Positions 1 through 7,578 of a stretch of 28,593 nucleotides of DNA are shown piece by piece. Each line of letters starts with the position of its first letter. Positions within the stretch are counted from its first letter, which is position 1. Source of the stretch: Thermoplasmata archaeon (GTDB lineage Archaea; Thermoplasmatota; Thermoplasmata; Thermoplasmatales; Thermoplasmataceae); the NCBI GenBank assembly GCA_021797025.1, contig JAKAAK010000008.1, positions 1-28,593 of the forward strand, given 5' to 3'. The notes below the pieces were generated by a model, which was not told the origin of the DNA, did no database searches, and saw only the letters and a list, made by a program, of their open reading frames with translations. Position numbers and translations under genes: made by a program.

Positions 1-735
1 CCTCTTTGTAAAAAACCTTGTGACTTGCCGCAGTATGTATCATATTGCAAAATCTGCCTTTATATTATGTACTTACATCGGGTTCATCGGGTTCTTCAGA
101 GGTGCAGCATTTACCTTTTCCGAGATATATCTCTTTGATAAGGGTATAGTCGTTTTATATTTTTCATTTATCTTTTAATGTTATACTGCATGTTATTCAA
201 TGCGGAATTATTATAACGGGCTATTATACAAACAGGGGCACAATTGCCACATTAATATGTTCTCTCGTTTACTTTTACCGGAACATTCAAAATTTTGACA
301 GCTGGCAATCTTGATTATGCCCTTATATAGTTAATTATTACTCCCATATGCTCTTATGATTTAGAATGAATACCCGGGTAAATAGAAAGAAATGCTCAGA
401 AAAAATAGGAATCTTCAAAATTTAAGTGTTCTACGGAAGGAAATCAAATCAAATAAGAAATTCAGTGATCTTCCTTTCAGCCTCTTGATTTCTTTGCACA
501 CTAACAATTATTTGTTAAATTTTATTATCATTATAATTTATTAATCACTGATTTAGAATATAATAAATTCCAAATTATATCATAAATGCGAAATTGCAAT
601 TATAAATTCGTATTCTGTAGTAAATTTGACTGTATTCGACCTCAATGTTCAGTAGGTGGTAAATTTCTGGTGAAATTTTGAAATCTTGTGGTTATATTAT
701 GAAATCTAACAAAATATAGTATTTTTCGTTTTTTT
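1..735. other. AT-rich stretch with no convincing gene
   Basis: No reading frame of convincing length or recognisable similarity is seen on either strand. The stretch contains a 9-base tandem duplication (catcgggtt at 76-84 and 85-93), a 10-base palindrome tacccgggta at 371-380 and the palindrome aattgcaatt at 592-601. Base composition becomes extremely AT-rich towards 735. It could be the remnant of decayed genes or the end of a gene lying to the left, but nothing in it can be assigned. Confidence 0.5.
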
Positions 736-742
736 TTGATTT

Positions 743-774
743 TTTATACAATAATAATAACGTATTTATACGTT
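743..774 (+). promoter_or_regulatory. TATA box and inverted repeat before the HTH gene
   Basis: A TATA-like element (tttatac, 743-749) is followed by an inverted repeat, aacgtat (759-765) and atacgtt (768-774) separated by two bases. The expected transcription start, about 25 bases after the TATA box, falls inside the repeat. A protein bound there would block initiation. An autoregulatory operator for the HTH protein encoded at 805 is an inference. Confidence 0.45.
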
Positions 775-804
775 AAATGTATATACGAATTACAGGGTGA
801 AAGT

Positions 805-1125
805 ATGGTACAAAGTAAATTACAGGCTGTAAATTCAGTTGAGGATGAGGAGAATAAGAATGTAATAGTGAGAACATACATGGGTAGACCCAGCAAATTG
901 CATGAAAATCAGATGTGCACATTGAAAAACTGCATAGAGGAGAAAAAAGTTTGTACCGTGCGGGAAATCCAGAAATATATAGAAGAGGAATTTGATGTGA
1001 CATATTCTTCTAAGGAAGTAAGAGAAATATTGAGGAAATTTAATTTAAATTATTATCCACTGCTCAGAAAATATACATATGCCAGTTATTATGATGAAAA
1101 AATTATTAAGAAGTTCGATTTTTAA
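805..1125 (+). CDS. Orphan winged-HTH protein of IS630/Tc1 transposase N-terminal type
   Basis: This 106-residue protein is probably DNA-binding. The core GRPSKL, then a helix-turn-helix ending in TVREIQKYIEEEFDVTYSS and VREILRKFNL, resembles the N-terminal helix-turn-helix of IS630/Tc1-type transposases (GRP hinge, then a second helical domain). No DDE catalytic domain follows: the frame stops at 1125 and the next 200 bases hold no transposase-like sequence. The start at 805 is chosen over an in-frame ATG at 736 because GGTGA lies seven bases before it and the extra 23 residues are low-complexity AT-rich translation. It is either a domesticated regulator or a relic of an insertion sequence. 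No biochemical role can be assigned. Confidence 0.65.
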   Translation: MVQSKLQAVNSVEDEENKNVIVRTYMGRPSKLHENQMCTLKNCIEEKKVCTVREIQKYIEEEFDVTYSSKEVREILRKFNLNYYPLLRKYTYASYYDEKIIKKFDF

Positions 1126-1290
1126 ATTATATTTTTAACTGAAAGGTATTAATAACGTTAAATGGCTAAATTGCATTGCTCCTTTTTTCATAGATAATAT
1201 TTTATGTAGATTTGCAAGAAATGTGATTTTTATTCTGAAGAAAATAAATTTTTTGCAGCACGTTTTTGAATATCCTACATAATATGGAAA

Positions 1291-1311
1291 ACAATATTTT
1301 TATAATATTGT
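1291..1311 (+). promoter_or_regulatory. Perfect inverted repeat over the TATA box of the phosphodiesterase gene
   Basis: acaatatt (1291-1298) and aatattgt (1304-1311) form a perfect 8-base inverted repeat with a five-base spacer. The AT-rich centre is also the best TATA candidate, about 26 bases before the ATG at 1327, which predicts a leaderless message. A dimeric regulator bound here would compete directly with TBP. Confidence 0.5.
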
Positions 1312-1326
1312 GATAAATTACTGGCA

Positions 1327-2067
1327 ATGAATATATATGAGTACATAAAATCAAACTTCACTGCGGTGGGCCACAGGGGACTTCCTTCAAAATATCCTGA
1401 AAATACTATGGAATCGTTTCAAAACGCATTCAGATTTACGGATGTGGTCGAACTCGATGTACATTTAAGCAGAGATAATGAAGTATTCGTCATACATGAT
1501 TTTAATCTGGAAAGACTTGCTTCGATCAATAGAGAAATAGAGAGCATGACATCCAGTGAAATTGAAGGGGTACGGATTGGGGACCAGAAAATTCCCAAAT
1601 TAAAGGATTTGCTGGAAGCTTTCAGGGAAAAGTATTTTCTTGTTGAGTTAAAAACTGTACATGACGATGGCTATATTATTAAGAATGACCTCCCAAGGTA
1701 TACTCTTGATACTGTTAAGGAAGCAGGGATGGAAAATCATGTATGCATTATATCATTTGACCCCTTTGCTATACGAAAGGCAAGGGAATTTAATGAAACT
1801 ATTATGCTCGGCCTTGATTATGACAATCATTCGGAAAAGTATATGGGTAAAATAGATTGCGATGATTTAAGATCTATGGATGTTACATTGTACCTCCCTG
1901 AATTCAAACAGGAATATATTGATAAATTTATAAAAATACACAATAAGGGCTTCTGCGTATTGCCATGGACGGTAGATAGTGTTCAAAATGCAGAAAAAAT
2001 AAGGCAGGCTGGATTAAACGGATTTATTACCAATAGGGTGGATTCTTTATCTACCAATGTCCATTGA
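1327..2067 (+). CDS. Glycerophosphodiester phosphodiesterase (GDPD family)
   Basis: It is predicted to hydrolyse glycerophosphodiesters to glycerol 3-phosphate (or glycerol 1-phosphate in archaeal lipid turnover) and an alcohol. The 246-residue protein is one TIM barrel of the usual cytoplasmic GDPD length. Visible active-site elements are HRG (His16, Arg17), PENT (residues 24-27), the metal ligands in ELDVH (Glu42, Asp44), the second catalytic His in IHDF (His57, Asp58), and VELK (Glu107). There is no signal peptide or membrane helix, so it should be cytoplasmic. It appears to be a single-gene unit with its own promoter. Family assignment is firm; the substrate is not known. Confidence 0.93.
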   Translation: MNIYEYIKSNFTAVGHRGLPSKYPENTMESFQNAFRFTDVVELDVHLSRDNEVFVIHDFNLERLASINREIESMTSSEIEGVRIGDQKIPKLKDLLEAFREKYFLVELKTVHDDGYIIKNDLPRYTLDTVKEAGMENHVCIISFDPFAIRKAREFNETIMLGLDYDNHSEKYMGKIDCDDLRSMDVTLYLPEFKQEYIDKFIKIHNKGFCVLPWTVDSVQNAEKIRQAGLNGFITNRVDSLSTNVH

Positions 2068-2094
2068 CTGGAAAGCCCACTATATCCCCATAAG

Positions 2095-2104
2095 AAAAAT
2101 ATTA
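2095..2104 (+). promoter_or_regulatory. TATA box of the acyl-CoA mutase operon
   Basis: The AT run aaaaatatta is centred 28 bases before the ATG at 2128, and no Shine-Dalgarno sequence precedes that ATG. This fits a leaderless message for the three-gene mutase operon. Confidence 0.5.
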
Positions 2105-2127
2105 ATGCTTTTAGCTATTAAGTTCTT

Positions 2128-3831
2128 ATGGATAACTTCTGGGATATGAAGGCAAAGGAAATAATGCAATCATTCAGTGAAGATAAAAATTATGAAAAGT
2201 GGAAAAAAGATGTTTTGGATCCCTGGAATAAAAAGACCGGTTATACCGACAAACCCAGGGAAAATTCATCATCAATGCTGATTAAGGATCTCTACATGGC
2301 CGGTGATTTGCCTGTCGATGCTGAGAGCCGTATCGGCAATCCCGGTGAATACCCGTTCACACGTGGAATATATCCAAACATGTACAGGGGAAGGAACTGG
2401 ACCATGCGTATGTTCTCTGGCTTTGGTACACCTGACGATACCAATAAAAGACTAAAATATTTAATTGAAAATGGCGAAACCGGTCTGAGCATTGCCTTTG
2501 ATATGCCCACGCTTTATGGGTATGACTGCGATAGCAAAAGAGCTGAGGGCGAAGTAGGGAAATGCGGTGTTAATGTTTCATCGCTACATGACATGGAAAG
2601 AATATTCGATGGCATAGACCTCGCAAAGGTAAGCACATCCATGACGATAAATGCCCCTGCAGCAATACTTACTGCAATGTACTTCGTACTCGCAGAAAAG
2701 AATGGCACACCACTGGATAAAATTTCAGGAACAGTACAGGCTGATATACTCAAAGAATACATAGCACAGAAAGAATGGATGTACCCGCCGGAAGCGCATC
2801 TGAGGCTGATCAGGGATATGCTGACCTATTCAACCGAACATGTTCCCAAATGGAATTATATAAGTGTCTCCGGATATCATATAAGAGAAGCAGGATCCAG
2901 CGCAGTCCAGGAGCTTGCTTTCACACTTGCTGATGGGTTTTACTATATTGAGATGGGCATAAATGCAGGACTCAATGTGGATGATTTTGCACCGAGAACA
3001 TCATTTTTCTTCAATTCCTCCATTAACTTCTTCGAGGAAATTGCCAAATTCAGGGCAGCAAGACGCATATGGGCAACGGTGCTTAAGGAAAAATACCATG
3101 CAAAGAATCCGAAAAGCATGGCATTAAAATTCCACACACAGACATCCGGTTACACACTTACATGGCAGCAGCCACTGAACAACATAGTCAGAACAACAAT
3201 AGAGGCCATGGCAGCTGTACTGGGAGGCACCCAGAGCCTGCATACCAATTCTTATGATGAAGCATGGGCACTTCCCACTGATGATGCCGTTAAAGTTGCG
3301 CTGAGGACGCAGCAGATAATAGCAGAGGAAACGGGGATAACAGATGTTATAGATCCCCTCGGCGGATCCTATTACCTTGAAAGGCTAACATGCGAAATGG
3401 AAATTGAGGCATACAAATATTTCTCAGAAATTGAGAAGATGGGGGGAATACTCAACGCAGTAAAGGCAGGGTATCTACAGAAGGAAATAGCCGACACCTC
3501 CTATAAAAAACAGCTCAGAATAGAAAGAGAGGATGACATAATTGTCGGAGTGAACAAATATGTTGACAAAGATGAAAAACCCATAAACACTTTGAAAATT
3601 ACTGATGTGGCCGAGAATGGACAGATCAGGAGCCTGGAGGGTATCAAGAAGAAGAGGGATGAATCGAAGGTTTCCAGATCCCTCGAGAATCTGCATAAGG
3701 CAATGGAGGATGATAGCATAAACCTCATGCCATATATAATGGAATGCGTAAGAAATTACTGCACACTGGAAGAAATATCAAATGTAGGGAGGGAGATATT
3801 CGGTGAATGGAAAGAACCAAAAATATACTGA
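2128..3831 (+). CDS. B12-dependent acyl-CoA mutase large subunit, isobutyryl-CoA mutase-like active site
   Basis: This is the 567-residue catalytic (TIM barrel) subunit of an adenosylcobalamin-dependent carbon-skeleton mutase, made separately from its cobalamin-binding subunit, as is usual in archaea. Recognisable blocks are YPFTRGIYPNMYRGR (75-89), GLSIAFDMPT (119-128) and SGYHIREAGSS (248-258). By ungapped spacing, His251 matches His244 of Propionibacterium methylmalonyl-CoA mutase. The residues 155 and 37 positions before it, equivalent to substrate-binding Tyr89 and Arg207, are Phe96 and Gln214. Phe/Gln is the pair of isobutyryl-CoA mutases. I therefore expect interconversion of isobutyryl- and n-butyryl-CoA or a similar non-carboxylated substrate, although automatic annotation would say methylmalonyl-CoA mutase. 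It is the first gene of an operon and overlaps the next gene by 29 bases. Confidence 0.9.
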   Translation: MDNFWDMKAKEIMQSFSEDKNYEKWKKDVLDPWNKKTGYTDKPRENSSSMLIKDLYMAGDLPVDAESRIGNPGEYPFTRGIYPNMYRGRNWTMRMFSGFGTPDDTNKRLKYLIENGETGLSIAFDMPTLYGYDCDSKRAEGEVGKCGVNVSSLHDMERIFDGIDLAKVSTSMTINAPAAILTAMYFVLAEKNGTPLDKISGTVQADILKEYIAQKEWMYPPEAHLRLIRDMLTYSTEHVPKWNYISVSGYHIREAGSSAVQELAFTLADGFYYIEMGINAGLNVDDFAPRTSFFFNSSINFFEEIAKFRAARRIWATVLKEKYHAKNPKSMALKFHTQTSGYTLTWQQPLNNIVRTTIEAMAAVLGGTQSLHTNSYDEAWALPTDDAVKVALRTQQIIAEETGITDVIDPLGGSYYLERLTCEMEIEAYKYFSEIEKMGGILNAVKAGYLQKEIADTSYKKQLRIEREDDIIVGVNKYVDKDEKPINTLKITDVAENGQIRSLEGIKKKRDESKVSRSLENLHKAMEDDSINLMPYIMECVRNYCTLEEISNVGREIFGEWKEPKIY

Positions 3832-4249
3832 AGCGCCTGTAAAGGTTCTGCTGGCAAAACCTGCAATAGATGGGCACGATCGTGGCATATTTGTCCTGGC
3901 AAAGGCGTTCAGGGATGCAGGAATGGATGTCATCTATGCTGGCCTTTTGCCAACTCCGGAGGAAGTAGTCGATACAGCCATAAACGAGGATGTGGATGTG
4001 ATAGCCCTTAGCCTTTTGAATGGAGCACATATGACAGCATTCAGAAATGTTATGGAAATACTCAGGAAAAAGGGAGTTAATGATATCGCAGTGGTCGGGG
4101 GTGGAATTATACCTGATGAGGATAAACCCGCACTTGAGAAAATGGGAATAACTGGAAACTTTGGTCCGGGAACTCCCCTCAACGTTATAATAGATCATGT
4201 AAGGGCAAGAGCCGGGGAAATAAGGAAATTGAGAGCGAATGAATACTGA
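3803..4249 (+). CDS. Acyl-CoA mutase small subunit, cobalamin-binding domain
   Basis: This 148-residue flavodoxin-like B12-binding domain pairs with the large subunit just upstream. The base-off/His-on signature DxHxxG is DGHDRG (23-28), with His25 as the lower axial cobalt ligand. The other two cobalamin contacts appear as ALSLLNGAHM (SxL motif) and VGGGIIPDED (GG motif). The gene starts 29 bases inside the preceding gene and overlaps meaB by 11 bases, so the three are almost certainly co-transcribed and translationally coupled. The length is normal for a free-standing subunit. Confidence 0.92.
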   Translation: MNGKNQKYTEAPVKVLLAKPAIDGHDRGIFVLAKAFRDAGMDVIYAGLLPTPEEVVDTAINEDVDVIALSLLNGAHMTAFRNVMEILRKKGVNDIAVVGGGIIPDEDKPALEKMGITGNFGPGTPLNVIIDHVRARAGEIRKLRANEY

Positions 4250-5165
4250 AATCCTGGTACAGGGCATATTGAGAGGGGATTACAGGGCAATAGCCAGATC
4301 CATATCCCTGATAGAAAATTCTGGCTATAAAGTCAGAAAGGATATAATCAGCAGGATATACAGATACGGCAGTGCAAAGATTATAGGGATTACCGGACCA
4401 CCGGGTGTTGGCAAAAGTACTGCAATAGCAAACCTTGCTCCATCGCTCGCTGTCCATGGAAAGGTTGCAGTCCTTGCAATAGACCCGGCAAGCCCGTTTT
4501 CTGGTGGTGCTATACTGGGAAACAGGATAAGAATGCAGGCAGCCCTGAGCAGCAAGGGGATATATATGAGGAGCACATCCAACAGGCTTTACAACGGTGG
4601 CCTGTCAGAATACACCTGGGATATTATAAAGGTGCTGGAAGCCGCAGGCAATGATTACATAATACTGGAGACCGTTGGATCCGGCCAGGCAGATATTGAC
4701 ATCATGAATATTGCAGATGTGACATGTGTATTTCTTGCACCCGGCCTCGGGGATGAAATACAGGCAATAAAATCCGGTATAATGGAAATAGGAGATATCT
4801 TTGTAATTAACAAAATCGATCGTGAAGGATCATATCTGGCGATAAAGGATATAAGGGAATCTCTCAACATGAGCAATAAACTTGAAACTCCGGTCATAGG
4901 AGTTAACTCACTTACAGGGGAAAACTATGATGAGCTGGTAAAAAATATACTGGAAATTAAGAATAAGAATCCACGTGAGAAATATTACAGAAAACTTAAA
5001 ATGGTCGTCATGGAAGCTATTTATGATGAATATTCGGACTATGTGGATGGCATAGAATATGGAGATAATTCTCTGGATGAAGACCCCTATACCCTGGCGG
5101 AAGAGATACTGGGAAAGAATAGTAATAATTTACGTAAGATAAAAAGCCGGCAACAGGAGTACTAG
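4239..5165 (+). CDS. meaB: MeaB/ArgK-type G-protein chaperone of the B12 mutase
   Basis: This P-loop GTPase of the SIMIBI class guards and reloads adenosylcobalamin on B12-dependent mutases. Visible features in the 308 residues are the P-loop GPPGVGKS (53-60), DPASPFSGGAILGNRIRM, typical of MeaB/ArgK, ETVGSGQADID (switch region), and NKID for guanine recognition. Older annotations call this family an LAO/AO transport ATPase; the mutase operon makes the chaperone role much more likely. In IcmF proteins the same GTPase is fused to an isobutyryl-CoA mutase; here it is a separate protein. The short tail after residue 270 would be the dimerisation arm. Confidence 0.93.
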   Translation: MNTEILVQGILRGDYRAIARSISLIENSGYKVRKDIISRIYRYGSAKIIGITGPPGVGKSTAIANLAPSLAVHGKVAVLAIDPASPFSGGAILGNRIRMQAALSSKGIYMRSTSNRLYNGGLSEYTWDIIKVLEAAGNDYIILETVGSGQADIDIMNIADVTCVFLAPGLGDEIQAIKSGIMEIGDIFVINKIDREGSYLAIKDIRESLNMSNKLETPVIGVNSLTGENYDELVKNILEIKNKNPREKYYRKLKMVVMEAIYDEYSDYVDGIEYGDNSLDEDPYTLAEEILGKNSNNLRKIKSRQQEY

Positions 5166-5190
5166 AATAATGAGTAAAAATGGCAATTAT

Positions 5191-5228
5191 TACAGTTTTC
5201 CTTTTCCCATGAACTAAAAAAAACTGTA
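5191..5228. repeat. Inverted repeat after meaB
   Basis: tacagtttt (5191-5199) and aaaactgta (5220-5228) form a 9-base inverted repeat with a 20-base loop, in the gap between meaB and the small heat-shock gene. It could mark the 3' end of the mutase operon message or be an operator for the heat-shock gene downstream. The sequence does not decide between them. Confidence 0.35.
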
Positions 5229-5244
5229 TGCCAGGCGTTAACGT

Positions 5245-5254
5245 AAACTTTTAG
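5245..5254 (+). promoter_or_regulatory. TATA box of the small heat-shock gene
   Basis: aaacttttag is centred about 28 bases before the ATG at 5278. It resembles the element before the MFS gene (aacttttaag at 9796-9805). A second AT-rich run, taatttatat (5261-5270), is closer than the usual spacing. Confidence 0.4.
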
Positions 5255-5277
5255 TACTCATAATTTATATTTGAAAT

Positions 5278-5658
5278 ATGTACAGACCGTTAAAATATTA
5301 CTCTGATGAGTTTATGAAGAATATCAACAACAGGGCCAGGGAGATAATGAGTTACATGTATCCGCCGGTAACAATGTATGAAGACAATGGTTACATTGGA
5401 ATTGATGCAGATCTTCCGGGATTTGACAGAAATGATATAAAGGTTACACTTGAAAAGAATGCAATAGTCATCAGGGCAGACAGAGAAATAAAACCCGATG
5501 GAACTGTATTCGAAAATCAGAGGCCAGATAAGGTTTTCAAGAGAATGTCATTGCCACTTGAAGTTGACACAGAACAGGATTTCACGGCAAAATATGTTGA
5601 TGGCGTGCTTTCATTGAAAATACCTGTCAAGAATGTAAAAACAGTTAAAATTGAATAA
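5278..5658 (+). CDS. hsp20: Small heat-shock protein (Hsp20/alpha-crystallin family)
   Basis: This ATP-independent holdase should form cytoplasmic oligomers that bind unfolding proteins. The 126-residue protein has a short N-terminal arm (about 1-35), then an alpha-crystallin domain beginning near YEDNGYIGIDADLPGF. The family hallmark A-x-x-x-D-G-V-L is AKYVDGVLSLKIP near residue 108. The C-terminal VKI in VKTVKIE may act as the I-x-I-type anchor that docks neighbouring subunits. The length is slightly below the usual 140-165 residues. It stands alone between convergent and co-directional neighbours with its own TATA box. Confidence 0.93.
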   Translation: MYRPLKYYSDEFMKNINNRAREIMSYMYPPVTMYEDNGYIGIDADLPGFDRNDIKVTLEKNAIVIRADREIKPDGTVFENQRPDKVFKRMSLPLEVDTEQDFTAKYVDGVLSLKIPVKNVKTVKIE

Positions 5659-5696
5659 TTATTTTTAAAACCGAATGAAAATATTTCCAGAGAAAA

Positions 5697-7256
5697 TTAT
5701 TTATTTTTCAATATTAATATAAAAGATACTATATCAGCTGCCATGATGATATAGGAAATCAATGGATGAGCTCTTGAAAACAGAACCATGGCGATGAATA
5801 TCGCTGATAGAAATACCGTAGCAGGAAGCTTTCTGTTTTCCTGAGCCGGCATTTCCTGTTCTTCCAGCCGCCTTTTGAGAAGAGGGAGCACATCAAGGCC
5901 CTTTTCCAGAGAGATTATGGATTTCTGTGCAAATTCATTCAATTCTTTCATGTAAAGCTCCTGCAACATGCCTTCATTATAAAGAATATCCCTTAGCACG
6001 ATGACGAATTTGAAATTGGGATCAAGGGTTTTGCAGATGCCCTCAAGAAGCGATGACATCCTCATATAAAGTACCAGTTCCCTGGGAAGATGGAATGGAA
6101 ACTCGAATATTACATTATTTGCTATTGCCAGCAACTCCCTTATATCCATTTCATCCACATTGGTACCGGAGAGATTGGCTATGGAAAGCTCTATCCCTTT
6201 TCTTACAATTCCTCTATTTGCAGCAGGTGACAGTGCGTTCAGCTGAATCAGGGAATCCATTATTGTATCCGGGTCCTTGTTGATCAATCCATCATAAAGC
6301 TTCAAAAGTTTAAACCTTGTATCGTCATCAAGTTTGCCAACCATTCCGAAATCATAGAGAATGATCCGGCCGTCTGCTGCAATTGATATATTGCCCGGGT
6401 GTGGATCGGCGTGGAATATATCATTTCTTAAAAGCATACGTATAAATGTTATGTCCAGGTCATGCGCCAGTCTGGGAAGGTCAATCCCATTTGCAGCGAG
6501 TTTTTTAACATCGGTAACCTTTATTCCTTCTATATATGTCAGTATTAAAACCTGTTTTGATGCAAATAAAACATCCGGTATGATTATATTGTATTTTTTT
6601 ATATTGGCCCTTATCCTCCTGATATTATCTGCCTCTATGAGATAATTTGTTTCATCATATATTCTGGCTGAAAAATCAGAAATTACATTGGATATGCTAA
6701 TATATAGAAAATTATCTATGAATCTCTTGAATACATCGAGAAGTTTCTTTATGATAATCAGGTCTCTTTTCAGTACTCTGTCTATATCATGCCGGTTTAC
6801 CTTTACAGCGGCATCTATTCCCCTGTATTTTGCCCTGTAAACCTGGCCCAGAGACGCCCCAGATATGGCATCCTCGTTGAACTCATCAAAAACCTTGTCA
6901 GGATCGCCAACATTTTCTTCTATTATTCTGCGGGCATATGCAAAATTGTCCGCAGGTACTCTATCCTGGAGATCAGAGAATGCTTTTAAATATTCTTTTG
7001 GGAGCAGGTCAGGTCGCGCGGATAGGACCTGGCCAAGTTTGATAAATGTAGGGCCCAGTTGAATGAATGTGTTTACTGCCAGCCTGCCATGCTTCTCAAT
7101 CCTGTAATCATATTCTTCCTGCCGCCTTGATTTTTTCCTATCTGAGCTGAATTTAAGAAAAACCGGGAGCAATTTGAATAAATAGCGAATTTCTGTACTT
7201 CTTATATTCTTAACGTCATCATTCACCCTTGCAAATTCATAACAGCTTTTTAACAC
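5697..7256 (-). CDS. UbiB/ABC1 (ADCK) family atypical kinase, membrane-anchored
   Basis: This is a protein-kinase-like ATPase of the family linked in bacteria and mitochondria to quinone biosynthesis. The family-specific motif KxGQ is in FIKLGQ (71-76). Others are GASLGQVYRA (133-142, the Ala/Ser-rich loop replacing the glycine-rich loop), the VAIK-like AVKV (Lys152), HADPHPGN (282-289, catalytic loop) and YDFG (301-304). Two hydrophobic helices close the protein (about 475-515), as in UbiB. The start is GTG at 7256; no ATG is near, and an AT-rich box lies about 20 bases upstream, so the start is less certain than the product. Thermoplasmatales use menaquinone-type quinones, so a role in quinone metabolism is plausible but inferred. 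Confidence 0.88.
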   Translation of the reverse strand: MLKSCYEFARVNDDVKNIRSTEIRYLFKLLPVFLKFSSDRKKSRRQEEYDYRIEKHGRLAVNTFIQLGPTFIKLGQVLSARPDLLPKEYLKAFSDLQDRVPADNFAYARRIIEENVGDPDKVFDEFNEDAISGASLGQVYRAKYRGIDAAVKVNRHDIDRVLKRDLIIIKKLLDVFKRFIDNFLYISISNVISDFSARIYDETNYLIEADNIRRIRANIKKYNIIIPDVLFASKQVLILTYIEGIKVTDVKKLAANGIDLPRLAHDLDITFIRMLLRNDIFHADPHPGNISIAADGRIILYDFGMVGKLDDDTRFKLLKLYDGLINKDPDTIMDSLIQLNALSPAANRGIVRKGIELSIANLSGTNVDEMDIRELLAIANNVIFEFPFHLPRELVLYMRMSSLLEGICKTLDPNFKFVIVLRDILYNEGMLQELYMKELNEFAQKSIISLEKGLDVLPLLKRRLEEQEMPAQENRKLPATVFLSAIFIAMVLFSRAHPLISYIIMAADIVSFILILKNK

Positions 7257-7550
7257 TTGCGAACTGAAATTTTAATTTAACACGTCATGAACTTAAAATA
7301 AGCGTAATCTCTTCAATAACGTGCTACATAATTGAATTGAGTTCTATACACTGCTGTGTATTCAACTGCCATTAAGTAACAACAACTACAATTGATATGT
7401 TGACATCTTCTTTATGGTATATAATCTAGGATTTATTAAGCCATGGAAATACATTTACTTCTACGGGAAGCATTGAGATGACTACAAGGCTAATACAGGA
7501 CTCATTTCTGTAATTGTGACTTTAATTTACAATATGTTAGCTTCAAAATA
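7257..7550. other. Divergent promoter gap
   Basis: This gap separates the divergent kinase and phosphoesterase genes and holds no convincing gene. The minus-strand box for the kinase is probably within 7268-7280. A short perfect hairpin, atacac/gtgtat with a four-base loop (7346-7361), is the only notable structure. Confidence 0.45.
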
Positions 7551-7560
7551 ATTATATATA
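7551..7560 (+). promoter_or_regulatory. TATA box of the phosphoesterase operon
   Basis: attatatata is centred about 23 bases before the ATG at 7579, with no ribosome-binding site between. A leaderless message is expected. Confidence 0.55.
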
Positions 7561-7578
7561 TCTCTCTGTTTAATTTTT

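Noticed and set aside
75..105. GGGTTC repeats resembling a tRNA T-arm
   Set aside because: They arise from a 9-base tandem repeat; no acceptor, D or anticodon arm can be folded around them.
66..160. Minus-strand frame reading ...IYLGKGKCCTSEEPDEPDVST before a stop, which could be the C-terminus of a protein
   Set aside because: It is only about 30 codons between stops, has no start codon, and no continuation in another frame could be recognised.
1126..1326. Possible remainder of an IS630 transposase after the orphan HTH gene
   Set aside because: No frame encodes DDE-type motifs, and no terminal inverted repeats flanking the gene could be found.
3725..4267. A 180-codon minus-strand frame opposite the cobalamin-binding subunit
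   Set aside because: It lies opposite a gene with an intact DxHxxG motif and overlaps three real genes; its composition is typical of an antisense shadow.
7346..7361. atacac/gtgtat hairpin in the divergent gap
   Set aside because: Six-base arms are expected by chance in AT-rich DNA, and the position does not match either promoter, so it is noted but not called as an operator.
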